Part shown: positions 46,957 to 57,229 of the stretch, piece after piece
Numbering within the stretch: the stretch's first letter is position 1
Layout of the letters: each line of letters begins with the position of its first letter
Assembly (NCBI GenBank): GCA_020881915.1
Contig: JAJFPB010000002.1
Coordinates: 4,078,501-4,142,500 of the forward strand
Reading direction: 5' to 3'
From: Paramyrothecium sp. XJ0827
Lineage: Eukaryota > Ascomycota > Sordariomycetes > Hypocreales > Stachybotryaceae
DNA: 64,000 bases
The notes under the pieces: generated by a model
What the model was told of the DNA's origin: nothing
Database searches by the model: none
The model's input: only the letters and a program-made list of their open reading frames with translations
Position numbers and translations under genes: made by a program

Positions 46957-48087
46957 ATGGAGCTTACCAGGCTGCTTGCCATTTTGGCATCTGTCCTACC
47001 CCTTGCCTATGGTGTCCCCACCCTGTCCGCAACCAGCCTCCACCCCTCCACGCTGGCAGCTATGAAGCGCGACTTGGGCTTAGATGCTGAGCAGGCCACT
47101 GCCCGTGTCGCTCGGGAGCTTAAGGCCACTGAAATTATTGAGCATCTGCGCAAGACGGCGGGAGACTCATTCGCTGGCGCTTGGATCGCTGAGGAAAATA
47201 GTGCCATTAGTGTCGGCGTCACTGATGAAGCCTTAGTTGCCGAGGTGACTGCTGCTGGAGCTACGCCCTACCTCGTTGTCAACAGCCTCTCCAAGCTTGG
47301 ACAGGCCAAGCAGGCCCTTGATAACTTGGATATCGAGCAACCCAGAACCCTTACGAAGAGCAAGGCCGACATAGGCATTGCAGCATACTATATCGATGTC
47401 GCTTCTAACAAACTCATACTGGAGGCACTGGCAGGCAGCACCGCACACGCTGAGGCCCTGGCCGCGCAGGTCGGCCTCACCGCGTCCGAGTTCGAGGTGC
47501 GCATAGTTGAAGAATTGCCGAGCATCTTCGCCCTAGTCCGTGCCGGAGACCCTTTCCTCGTCAATAGGAGCTCTCGTTGTTCTATCGGCTTCGCCGTCAC
47601 AACGGGCTTCGTTACGGCTGGCCATTGTGGCAGACCTGGCGCTGTTGCCACTACCCTCAGCGGCGAGGTGCTTGGAACTTTCTCGAACTCCGTCTTCCCA
47701 GGCAGCGCCGATATGAGCTACGTCCGCACAGTTCCTGGAACGACTTTTACGAACGTCATCCGCGGCACTGGCGTGGGTATCATAGGCAGCACACCCGCGC
47801 CCGTCGGAGCCAGCGTTTGTCGCTCCGGCTCCACAACCGGTATCTTTTGCGGCACAATTCGCGCAATAGGCGTGACCGTCAACTACCCCGAGGGACGCGT
47901 GACCGGCCTCACCCAGACCAGTGTATGCGCCGAGCCCGGCGATTCAGGCGGTCCCTTATACTCCGGCGGCCAGGCCCAGGGTGTTACCTCAGGCGGCTCC
48001 GGCAACTGCGCTACAGGCGGCACAACCTATTTTCAGCCAGTGAACGAAATTCTATCGAGCTACGGCCTTACCCTGGTTCGAAATTAA
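46957..48087 (+). CDS. Streptogrisin/alpha-lytic-type S1 serine protease (bacterial-type chymotrypsin)
   Basis: Intronless gene of 376 residues. Order: signal peptide (MELTRLLAILASVLPLAYG), an alpha-lytic-type propeptide (residues about 25-195), then a compact S1E domain with H223 in VTAGHCG, D252 in SADMSYV and S330 in PGDSGGPLYSGG. Cysteine pairs around His and in the CRSGS/FCGT and VCAEPGDSGG regions match streptogrisins. Such proteases are typical of actinobacteria; related genes are known from a few fungi, such as the Metarhizium chymotrypsin. The gene is clearly more GC-rich than its AT-rich flanks and lacks introns, fitting a past transfer from bacteria. I start at 46957 because the longer frame to 46912 lacks an ATG. 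Confidence 0.92.
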   Translation: MELTRLLAILASVLPLAYGVPTLSATSLHPSTLAAMKRDLGLDAEQATARVARELKATEIIEHLRKTAGDSFAGAWIAEENSAISVGVTDEALVAEVTAAGATPYLVVNSLSKLGQAKQALDNLDIEQPRTLTKSKADIGIAAYYIDVASNKLILEALAGSTAHAEALAAQVGLTASEFEVRIVEELPSIFALVRAGDPFLVNRSSRCSIGFAVTTGFVTAGHCGRPGAVATTLSGEVLGTFSNSVFPGSADMSYVRTVPGTTFTNVIRGTGVGIIGSTPAPVGASVCRSGSTTGIFCGTIRAIGVTVNYPEGRVTGLTQTSVCAEPGDSGGPLYSGGQAQGVTSGGSGNCATGGTTYFQPVNEILSSYGLTLVRN

Positions 48088-48810
48088 GAAACTATTTCTC
48101 ACAGCCGCTAGTCCCACGTGAGCTATAGTAAATCTTGAGATTGTTCGGGCTTTGTGAATAGACAGCTACTACAATTTCCTTCAGAAAGTGTTTTTCCCCC
48201 TAGAACTTCAGATCACCCTAAAGTCGCTATTAGCTAGTTACCCCCATGTTATTTGATGCATGTCAAAGTGCTCTCTTAAATAACATAGCGCAACAATGCT
48301 AGCATGAAATCCTCATCTTCTGAAGGTGACGGCAGATGTTGATTTAATGCGGCCATTCTTACGTGGTTGTTATCTCCGCCGAACTGTCTTTCTCCTCACT
48401 CCTATCCCGATCTCCCATGCCCAACGACATGATCCCTCGTCATCGGATGAATGCTAGAAACTGGCGGCAACAGAAAACCGCCATAATAAAGCTCATAGTG
48501 TCATTTCCCATATCTCGTCTAGATGAACCTATGCGGCCCGTTGCACGAATTGGCTTAGAGATTGCCATCATTTGAGCCCTCACGATCGAGGCCGATGCCG
48601 TCGTGTCATGAGCCCTGCAGGATGGCTTGCGGCCCCGGCCGGAGCCCGGCAAATCATTTCGCCGGACCGCAGGCCACACCCGCAAGAAAAGGCCGCAGAT
48701 AGCATTTAGAGAGAAGGGGGCAAGAATTGAGACCGTTATATAAAGCGACCTATCTGCGGCTTTGTAGCGTATTCCTTACCCACTCACTCCTTCAGGCGTA
48801 GCACTGCTTG
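48088..48810. other. Intergenic, nothing recognised
   Basis: Gap between the S1 protease and the nucleoside-phosphorylase remnant; no gene supported. Confidence 0.5.
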
Positions 48811-49709
48811 ACACGTTGATGCCTTCTCTGACCTGTACTGTAATAACGACCACTTCGTCGGCAGAGCGTCTATCGATCCCACTGCTTATGCTGTAGCCTG
48901 TACCGGCCGCAATAATGTCGTGTTTGCCTATATGCCCGGTATGAGAAAGGCAAACCTGCTTTTATTGCGGCATAATGCCAGATTGGCTATCCCAACATCA
49001 ATCAAGCTCTTGGTATAAGTGTGTGTTGGGTTGTACCCCTCGTCTCGAACAGCAATACCGGAATCGTCGTTGAGGATGTTATACAAGCAAGAGCGTCATA
49101 CAATATGACTTAGGTCGCCGACGTCCCGAATACTTCGTACGCAAAGACACGTTGGGGAAGCATCAGAGCAGACGTGGGAGCATGAAGTTACACAAAAAGG
49201 CGAACAGTCATCTTGAAGAGCTGGAAAAGGAGTCTGAACTCAAAGCGCAGTATGTGGTGTTTTGCATAATAAGCTGTTTGAGGCTGGCTATCATCATCTC
49301 AGCGACAGGCAGACGTGAGATGAATGTGAGTGCAATGGATATGTTACAGGGAAACCGAGGCCTGGTATCACGGCGCCGGACCAGGCCCACCAACAGCTAT
49401 ATAACGGCTGCCCCCAGAGATCTAGCTTGCTTTCTTCCTTCTCACGGTTGAATAACACTCTTACTGACCGCATCTAGAGACCTCTAGATGCTGCTCCCTT
49501 TACAGGATAGCTCATGATGCGTAGACTTTTGGAAGAGCAAGAGAGACGGCCAGCGGATCACTTCGGGTTAATCGCTTCCAACAATGCTGTGATGGAGTCT
49601 GGAGTAGACCGCGACGAGATAGCAAAGCAGGAATGCATTATCAGCTTTGAAATGGAGAGTGCAGGAATCTGGGGTACCTTTCCATGCAGCATCTTCAAGG
49701 GTACAGTAT
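48811..49709 (+). pseudogene. Nucleoside phosphorylase (PNP_UDP) domain gene remnant
   Basis: Pieces of one fungal PNP/UDP-phosphorylase domain appear in order but in different frames: DPTAYAVACTGRNNVVFAYM and PGMRKANLL (48870-48960), then VVPLVSNSNTGIVVEDV (49030-49085), then QYDLGRRRPEYFVRKDTLG (49100-49160), then HFGLIASNNAVMESGVDRDE and ISFEMESAGIWGTFPCSIFKG (49558-49700). These match the domain that fungi commonly place in front of NB-ARC, ankyrin or TPR regions. Frameshifts and stops break it, and it ends exactly where low-complexity GTAC-rich sequence and the LINE begin; the usual next motif (CDYADSH) is not found, even beyond the LINE. Confidence 0.75.
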
Positions 49710-49721
49710 AGTACAGTACTG

Positions 49722-49734
49722 TACTGTACGTACA
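49722..49734. repeat. Left target-site duplication of the LINE
   Basis: TACTGTACGTACA, identical to 55357-55369 on the other side of the LINE. The surrounding GTAC-rich sequence is low complexity, so part of the match could be chance. Confidence 0.6.
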
Positions 49735-49753
49735 ATACAATACAATACAATTT
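49735..49753 (-). repeat. LINE 3' tail, short tandem units
   Basis: On the minus strand the element ends in AATTGTATTGTATTGTAT, i.e. repeated TTGTA units instead of poly(A), abutting the left duplication. Confidence 0.6.
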
Positions 49754-50130
49754 ATTACGCCCGGCAGCCTGTTCAGGCCGAGAGGGCACTGGTCACTAAT
49801 GCGTACATACAATGCCTGATTTTCGTCCTCGACTCCCTCAGCCCATTCTCTGTGGCATTTACCCTCAAGCATATACCAGACCTTCCTTTGCACCCTTAAT
49901 CACAACACTCATTTTTGTAATCACAATTTTCCATTCTGTTCCGCTCTGCCTTATTCTCCCGCGGCTTTAATAGCGTTGCCAGCGAACTAGCTTGAAGGCT
50001 ATTCTTCAAGTGTTCAGTGTCCTATCTTCGGCGGCTGAAGCGACGTCCACTCTTGTGCCACGGGTTGTTCGGTCGAGGGTTTGAATTAGTCACCTAGCAT
50101 AAACAGACAAGACTTTTTGTAAATCCAATC

Positions 50131-53100
50131 TCAATATCGCATATCCAGCCGACCTGTGGCTATGGCAAATCGTATAGTTGCGCGGACTGCTTTCATATCT
50201 GGCGTCCACTGAGCGCCATCTGATCGTGATTTCCCTCCCAAGTAGAACGAGAGGTTTCCTCTTTGCGTCTCGGTGCATTGCAGCATTTCAGTCCTGTGCA
50301 CTGTCCATTTCCTGCATCGAAAGAGAAAATGCTCCACTGTTTCTATCGCTTGTCCGCACGCGCATTGCTGCGATGCTGCTATTCCAATTCGGAAAAGGTA
50401 TCCGTTGAGCCTGCTTATGCCTGTCCTGAGCTGTGCCAGTATGCTAGCTTCCCTGCGCGATAAGCTGTCGTATAGTAGGCGAGTGTGTGTTTACCAGGAG
50501 CGCAGCATCAACCTTCTTGGAAAATTTCCCAATGTTACCCGGTAGCTGCTTATTTGTGCGCTGGCTTGATCGAGCTGTATTCAGCGTCGTTGATCGCATG
50601 CCGGGAAACTTCAGGGGTGCGGTAGCACCGTTCTCGCTCGCGCTTCGCGCCTCCTTCTTGGCCATCTCCAGTAGCCCATGGTCAGCGCTTTTGGGCATCC
50701 ACAAGATAGCCACCATATTTCCCTTCATCTTCAAGGCGTCAATGGAGTCATATGTGCATCCAATGTATTCTTGACCGGATTGCTGGCGAGGGTTTCGGAT
50801 CGTCAGCACAACCGCTTTATTGCTCGTCAAAAGTGCCACACTTCGGTACTTAAGGTCGGGCAAGTGCCTTAACGCATATGCCATCGCCGCCAGTTCTCCA
50901 GCGAATGGGTTCTGTTCTGTTCTTATGCCGAGTGTGAAGGAGAAGCGCTCAAGGTTTGGCCCTCCGCGTACCGAGGCGGGAAGGTCTATGATGCCGCCGA
51001 CCCCAACCACTCCGTTCCGTGCTGAGCTGCTCACCGCAACACGCACTGCCCAGCCTAGATCTGCTTGTGCCGTCCCCGGGATACCCCATCTCCATCCCTA
51101 TCGACCATGAGGGTCTGTACCCGCTCGGCCCAAGGTGCTAATGTGAAAGGGTTAATCGTTTCTAGTTTCTCCGTCGGGATTTCATTAAGTGCCACTGCCA
51201 CCTCGTAGAATGGCGAACGGTGATATCTTCTGAACTTCCGGATGCGGGCTGTGGAATTTCGAAGTGGGTTGGTTGCTGGCAAGGTGTGTAAGTCGATCCA
51301 CATCTTGACAGCTCGCCTCCAGAAGCGTTCGTGTATACTGGGGATATATGCCTCTGCTTCTGCGACGCTTGTTGCTACCGTGAGAAAGGTTCCCACGATA
51401 GCATTTGCCCCTATTCTCTGGACCCGATTGATTGGACTGCTTCTTCTATACTTACAAGCGTGCATCCATACGTTTGAGGCGTAATCCATGACCGGCGCCA
51501 CTGTGGCCGCGAATAGTTGTCTTGCTGTCTTTGGGGTCAGACCCTGAGTCTTTGTAGTTCCATCGCAGCTCTCAGACCCTTGGTCGCTGCCCGTGCAATA
51601 TGGTCTTCGTACTTGAGGCCCGTATCCATAATCACCCCAAGGACCTTAACCTGGGTCTTCGGCCGGATAAGCCGTCCCCTGATTGCGAAAGGCTCTGTGT
51701 CTGACTTGTATGTTTTCCGGGTGAAGTGTATGATTGCTGTCTTTTCTACCTCAAAGGTTGCACCACTTCTCATTTCCCAGTCTAGGGCTTTTTCGATAAT
51801 CTCTTTGATTCCATCGCGGTTGCTTTCTGCCGTCGGTCCTATGACCCAGGCCGTAAAGTCATCCACAAATGCTATCGCTCCTCTATAGCAGTCAATGCGC
51901 TGCTGTACGAGGTCTGCATTGAAGAAGAGAAATAGAATAGGCGATAGAGGGGATCCCTGCGGCAGTCCAGCTTGTGGTAAAGCTCGACTCTCAGATATCT
52001 GTCCGTTGACCTGAATAGTTGCTGTACGATCCGAGCAAAAAGCTTCGATCCAGCGGAGTAGGCCTTCTGGGATACCTCTTGCTCGCAATCTTTGTATGAG
52101 TCGATCCTTGCATACTCCGTTATAGGCTCCTTTAACATCGAAAGTCACCAGGCTGAGGACCCGTCGGCCCCGCCAAGCCGCATAGATCTGCTCCTGTAGC
52201 AGCATCAATGCCTGCTCAGCGGAACGCTGCTTGCGGGCTCCAAAGTGATTTGTCGGCAGCAGCCCATGTGTCTCAACAGCGTGTGAAATCCGTTCTGCGA
52301 CAACTGCCTCTAGTATTTTACCTAGTGTGGAGAGGAGCGATATAGGTCTCCAGGCCTTCGCTATCGAGTAGTTTTCTTTGTTCGGTTTCTTCAGTGGAAT
52401 GATCTTCGCATGCCTCCATTGATCCGGTATCACTCCCTCTTCTAGCGATGCCCGGAACAGGGAGCAGACTCGGTATTTAACAGAAGGCCAGATCTCTTTC
52501 CAGACTATAGCGGGTAATCCGTCTTCGCCAGGTGCTTTCCATGATTTTGCCGAGAAAAGCCGCCTTTCTACCTCTTCCATGGTGATATCTGGCATGGCGA
52601 TTGCGGCTCCACGCTGAGGTCGCACCCCTTCCTCCTCAATGTGATCCGGCAACGGGGGAAAGAAGGTAGCCAACATCTCCTCGGCTTGCTCGAAGTTGCT
52701 GGTTGTACAAGTGCCGTCAGCTTTCATGAGCTGGGGCACCTTGCCGAATGCCAAGTCATCTCCCGACTTGAGATATTTTGCTGCCTTCCATATATTATCG
52801 TTGTCGGCTAGGAATTCATTCCAATGTGCCTTTTTCTGCTGTCTGATGGCATCATGATATTGCTTCGCTGTGTCTCGGGCTGTAAGTTCAAGCTCTTCGC
52901 TTACACGTCCTGCTCGTCTCACTGCCCTAGCGCGATTTCTCCAGTGTGTGTATACTTGTCGGAGCTGCGTGAGGTCCGAGGTCCACCATCTTTTGCATAG
53001 GGTGATGGCTTGGCCTTGGGTGTTAGTGCATGAATCGCCTCAAGCACCACCATCATAAGCCGGCCAGTCTTTTGCTGTACGGTGCCGCCTTCCGGACTAG

Positions 53101-53911
53101 ACTCTAGTCCCGCGGTAATTCGGGCGTTGATCTCCTTCCATGGTGCGTTTTTAAGCAACAGTCGTTTCTGAGCTTGAGGCTCCGGAACCGAAACATCAAA
53201 CTCGGTCTCGATGGCGCGATGATCGGACCCGTGCTCTGTACCGTGCACTCTACACTTAACGGCTGAAGATGCTAGATCCGCAGAGACAAGCACTAGGTCG
53301 ACCGTGGTCTCATAACCCCCACCGTTCCATGTCTTCGTTCCTCTCGGCAGCAGGCTTGTAAGGTCGAACTCACTCATAAGGTTGATGATCTCGTCCGCCT
53401 CACCTTGCCTCACCAGTGATACATCGTCCCCTCCCCATAGCTGGTCGTGCTGGTTAAAGTCTCCGACAACCACGACATCAACTAGCCTACCAGATTGTCT
53501 TCTTGTGCTTACTATAACCTGGCGCAGGGTGTTGCAGGTATCTTGCAGGGCCTGGGCGTCTCTTCCCGGTACATAAGCAGATATGACCAAGACCAGTCGT
53601 TCAGGGAGTCGCAAGATGGCTGCTGTCATGTCCGCTGTTTCTATCGATACCTGCTCCGCCTCCACATCCTTATTCACCCACAACATGCTTCGGATCGGCC
53701 ACCTACCCTCCTTCCAAACCGTCGGGGTCATCTTAACCCATCTGGAGTGTCCCATGGGTACTGTTAGTAGCTTATCGCCTTTTTGGTGTGCCTGAGGCTC
53801 TTGGATGGCTATCACTGTATAGTCTTGAAGATGCTTATCGTTCATAAGGCTTTCGTGTACGGTATCCTGCTTTCTTACATTCAGCTGAATCACCTGGAAC
53901 AACTTACTCAT
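50131..53911 (-). pseudogene. LINE ORF2: APE endonuclease, reverse transcriptase, RNase H
   Basis: Order on the minus strand: endonuclease (53911-53050; IAIQEPQAH, VVGDFNQHD, GSDHRAIE), reverse transcriptase (52920-51540; [26 protein letters not shown], catalytic FVDD), connector (51540-51060), RNase H (51046-50500; GELAAMAYAL, NPRQQSGQ) and a C-terminal Cys segment (CACGQAIETVEHFLFRC, ending at 50131). The parts lie in different frames. Each junction I could locate (about 52991, 51542, 51075, 50497 and 50480) is explained by loss of one base, mostly inside homopolymer runs. No in-frame nonsense codon is needed otherwise. Its start ATG overlaps the ORF1 stop. Confidence 0.85.
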
Positions 53912-55217
53912 GCCGTGTGGGGTGAAGCTTCAGGCAATTTCTACTGAATGACTCATGTGGACCACTACAGAGAGCACACTTGGGTATCTGTACCTGGCAT
54001 TCTCTATGATGGTGGCCCTCACCGGCGCATCTGGCACATACTCGATTCTTACTGCAGGAAAATGCCTTATGACCGAGTTCTTGGCAGTTGTAGCATTGCT
54101 CCGGTCCATTGAGCTGTTGGAACACACTCGTATATGCCGACTCACCTGCAACGAGAAAGTAGTGCTCCTCCAGTAGTCTCCTGGCATCCCTGTTCTTGGT
54201 GAGGTACACTACCATGGAACCGTATGTCTTCGGGTTGACCTTTCGGCTTAGCCAGACCACCTTGGCAATCTGGGCTTCATTCTCCTGGCTCATCGTTTCC
54301 ATTGCTCCGGGAAGGACGTTGAACCCCTGGTCAAAGACGGCCGTGCGATTCACGCTATCAACTTTGATAGGGTACAATTGGTCTCGGAGAACTCTAGCGC
54401 CTGGAGCTTTCCTGGCTTCGAGGATGGTCTTGATCTTTTGTATCTCACCTTCGTCCCTACCGATGATCCTGAGGCGGTTGGCGTTCCGTCCATCTCGGGT
54501 TACCGCGACGCATCGCCAGTGAGATTGGTCACTTGACTTTCGCATCTCCTGTTCCAGGGTCTTGCGAATCATTGGCGGTGTAGCATCTTCGATGTGGTCT
54601 TCCGGAACTCTGGACGTGTCCACCGTGCAAAACACCGATTCTGGCGTGGCCGATCGGGCGGCAGGTGACGATGGAGCGGACATGCTGAGGGGTGTCATCC
54701 TAGCCGCGTCTGCATACGTTTGGCCCGGTGATCGTGGTGTCCCGGCTTTGCTCAGCGAATCCAACTGCAGTCGAGTCTGCTCCAGCTCACTATGAACCTG
54801 TGTGAGCTGGTCTCGGACGTGCGATAGTTCTTGTGCCATCTGAGCTGTGGCCCTGGTGACTTCCTCGGCCATGTGATCTCTGATCTTGGCGAATTCGAGC
54901 TGAAACTCGGTCTTCATCAATTCGATTTTCTTGTTGAAGTTCTGCTCCAGGAGTTGCTGCAAGCTCTGGATTGCCTCGACCACGCCCCCGGATGACTTGG
55001 AGGCAGTCTGCTTCCGAGCTCGGTTTAGCCCGAGAGCTCCCTCACTGGTCTCACCTTCCTCCTGCCATTCCATATCAGCATTTTGCTGCTCTGTCTCCAG
55101 CGCCTTCGCCGTTCTGATCCTCTTCCGCCGAGGGCGACGATATCCCCCGCCCGAAGCATCCGAGTCTCGTCCCATGACGACGATGACGTCTGATGTGGGG
55201 TTCGCAACACCAGACAT
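53904..55217 (-). CDS. LINE ORF1 nucleic-acid-binding protein
   Basis: 437 residues, uninterrupted. An Arg/Lys-rich N-terminus (RRPRRKRIRTAK) precedes a coiled-coil region (about 85-150, LLEQNFNKKIELMKTEF...LTQVHSELEQTRLQLDSLSK), a conserved central domain and three C-terminal zinc knuckles: CYNCQELGHKAFSC, CARCAGEGHHHREC and CALCSGPHESFSRNC. It is the RNA-binding gag-like protein of the element. The last codons CAT GAG TAA overlap the ORF2 start (ATGAGTAA, 8 nt), suggesting ORF2 is translated by termination-reinitiation. Confidence 0.88.
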   Translation of the reverse strand: MSGVANPTSDVIVVMGRDSDASGGGYRRPRRKRIRTAKALETEQQNADMEWQEEGETSEGALGLNRARKQTASKSSGGVVEAIQSLQQLLEQNFNKKIELMKTEFQLEFAKIRDHMAEEVTRATAQMAQELSHVRDQLTQVHSELEQTRLQLDSLSKAGTPRSPGQTYADAARMTPLSMSAPSSPAARSATPESVFCTVDTSRVPEDHIEDATPPMIRKTLEQEMRKSSDQSHWRCVAVTRDGRNANRLRIIGRDEGEIQKIKTILEARKAPGARVLRDQLYPIKVDSVNRTAVFDQGFNVLPGAMETMSQENEAQIAKVVWLSRKVNPKTYGSMVVYLTKNRDARRLLEEHYFLVAGESAYTSVFQQLNGPEQCYNCQELGHKAFSCSKNRVCARCAGEGHHHRECQVQIPKCALCSGPHESFSRNCLKLHPTRHE

Positions 55218-55356
55218 GCGCCCAAGGGTCCAAATCTCTCCACAACTCGATTATGAGGGTTTAAGGGTTTGCAACAAAGATAGATAAGAGTTATTTCGAA
55301 TGATTGCTCATACAGTCGGCTCTAGACAGTCATGGGCCTTATTATGGGTACAGTTC

Positions 55357-55369
55357 TACTGTACGTACA
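55357..55369. repeat. Right target-site duplication of the LINE
   Basis: TACTGTACGTACA, copy of 49722-49734. It is followed by AGTAGGGTTAAGG. Confidence 0.6.
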
Positions 55370-55452
55370 GTAGGGTTAAGGTTCAGCGTCCGCTGATCTA
55401 AACTTTAGCTCTTTATAAATTGGTCCATTTTTGGTTCCCCGTGGCGCAGGCA

Positions 55453-55735
55453 CAGTGCCCAGCTCGACCCTGTAAGTACCTGGGCTAGTGGAGCATTAAT
55501 AGCTAAGCTGGTGCCTCAGATATAAACATTAGTCACTCGTCAGCAAGTGGACAGGCGGTCACCGCTGCCTCCTACAACATACGCTTCGGTATCGACTCAA
55601 AAGTGCTTTGTTTCCTAATGGCCCCACAATTAACCCCCGAGAAGCGTGATAAGGTTTATGCTCTGCTCCTTGATGATGTTCCCATCAAAGATATCGCCCA
55701 AACGATCCCCTGCACCGAACGAAGCGCGCCCGTAG
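55453..55735 (+). mobile_element. DDE-transposase (Tc1/mariner-IS630 type) 5' fragment
   Basis: An ATG at 55618 starts APQLTPEKRDKVYALLLDD, then VPIKDIAQTIPCTERS, the N-terminal helix-turn-helix of fungal Tc1/mariner-like transposases. The match stops at about 55730, where minus-strand LINE sequence begins. The stretch from CAGTGCCCAGCTCGACCCTG (about 55453) may include its left terminal inverted repeat, but no partner repeat is visible. Only the first tenth of a transposase remains, so it is inactive. Confidence 0.55.
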
Positions 55736-57041
55736 AATCCGAGCGACCGAGCGACCGGTCGGAGCTGGTGGCAAGATGGTCCTCGACGGTAGCTTCGGCT
55801 AATCTAATGTTAGTGAAAGCCAAGTCAATTGTGTTGCCATATGGGTTGGTAGGTATATCAGTCTCGTTCAGTAGAGCAAGCCTGTTCTCCGATGCCCAGG
55901 ATGCTATGTCCTTGCCTCGGTTCTCGAGGCAACCTGTTTGCCATGTAGGGTGCTTCGCGTTGAAGTCGCCGGCCACCAGGCATCTAGGAGAGACATACCA
56001 GCGCAGTAGGCTATCGAGGGCTTTATCGAGGTATGGCTGCCAGTAGAAGTTGACTATTGTATTATTTACTGTGAGCCAGAGGATATCTCTGGTTGTTTCT
56101 GGTCGGATCTGGTCTGCCAGTAGTTCGGGCTGTCTCCTGACGTATATTATGACCCGAGGTCGAGTGTCGGTGTTGATCCAGTAATCAACGGGGGAGAATA
56201 TATTGAAGGAAGGGTGCGTTTTGGTGAGGCAGCGCTCGTCCCTGATGGCTGTCCATGGTTCTTGAAGGAGAACAATGTAGTATTTTTCAGTATCGGCGAG
56301 GGCGAGGGCACAGTCGTGCGCAGACGAATTTTTACCAACATTTACTTAGAAAACTCTCAAGCTTCTCTGTCCGCATTGTATTGCGTGCGGTCTTATTATC
56401 ATATATTTGGTGCCGGGTCATCGCGTCGGCGCCTCTTGAGAGGTGAAGCTGCTATTCCTTCTGGTTCGGGCGTCGTAGCAACCATGATGCAGGAGGGTGC
56501 CGTGACCACCGTGTTGACGGTAGGGCTTCTGGTTCCGGCCAGCTGCTCGATGGGCTCCTCGACGTTAGGAGGCCGGATTTCTGCGTCGTTGGTCTGAGTC
56601 TGCCGCGTGCTACTATGCAACCCCGGATGCTCTTGGTAGAATTTTTCTAGGCCCATCTCCTGGGCCATCGCCAGGCATCAAATACAATATTCCGTAGGTT
56701 TGTCTTAGGGTGGGTGGGCAGATTTAGTAAGCCACGTCCAACGAGCCACAGGTAGACATCTTCGCCTCTTGGCAATCATATCGTATAGTAACTTTGCATA
56801 ATATGCCTGAGGTGTTCTTTTTAAGCTCTGATATGTGTTTCGTAATATATTCGTGCCCTCCTCCTTGACAAGTCTGAACAATTCCCTGAATTTTCCGGTT
56901 CGCATTCCGCGCGGGGATGGTAGACACCACGGGCCTTCCATTTACTTCTAAATATCCAGGCAGCTCTGAGGGCGACTGCGTTGCTTGGGAAAATATACGT
57001 TGATTGGTTGCGCTGGTCTGAGGCCGAAGAATAGCCTGCAT
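55736..57041 (-). mobile_element. Second LINE, truncated and decayed (ORF1 end plus APE endonuclease)
   Basis: Minus-strand sequence from about 56330 to 55740 encodes an AP-endonuclease domain in one long frame: YYIVLLQEPWTAI, DTRPRVIIYVRRQPELL, LVAGDFNAKHPTWQTG, NPYGNTIDLAFTN. Just before it VNVGKNSSAHDCALALAD marks the ORF2 start, shifted by one base. Upstream, 56399-56668 (MAQEMGLEKFYQEHPGLHS...PLKRRRRDD) and frames up to 57041 look like the C-terminal part of its ORF1. It is cut at the 3' side by the transposase fragment before any reverse transcriptase. The sequence differs clearly from the first LINE, so it is another family. Confidence 0.7.
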
Positions 57042-57229
57042 TCCAGCTGCGTCAGCAGGCTGTCCTTATGCATGTTTTCCCATCCCCCGCAGTTGGCTTT
57101 CAATAGAGTGGTTTGCGTTCAGCCTTGTTTGAGAGCTCGCCGTAGTCGCTCCCCATCTGCTTCCCCTTCCATTACCCATTACGCAAGGTCCAATAAAGGC
57201 TGGGCTGGCCGATAAACCTCTAATTCGAG

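Larger units (their letters stand above)
49735..55356 (-). mobile_element. Tad-like LINE (non-LTR) retrotransposon, nearly full length
   Basis: About 5.6 kb in minus orientation: 5' region 55356-55218, ORF1 55217-53904 (intact), ORF2 53911-50131 (APE endonuclease, reverse transcriptase, RNase H, C-terminal Cys motif; broken by frameshifts), 3' UTR and a short-unit 3' tail at 49753-49735. It is bounded by the 13-nt direct repeat TACTGTACGTACA, as expected of a target-primed insertion. RNase H downstream of RT and fungal host indicate the Tad clade. There is no obvious RIP pattern: no runs of C-to-T stop codons and ORF1 is open. Confidence 0.85.

Noticed and set aside
49735..55356. RIP (repeat-induced point mutation) in the LINE
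   Set aside because: No evident TpA enrichment or pile-up of C-to-T stop codons; ORF1 is fully open. A dinucleotide index was not computed.
55370..55380. TAGGGTTAAGG as telomere repeat remnant
   Set aside because: A single imperfect unit next to the LINE; no tandem TTAGGG array in the window.
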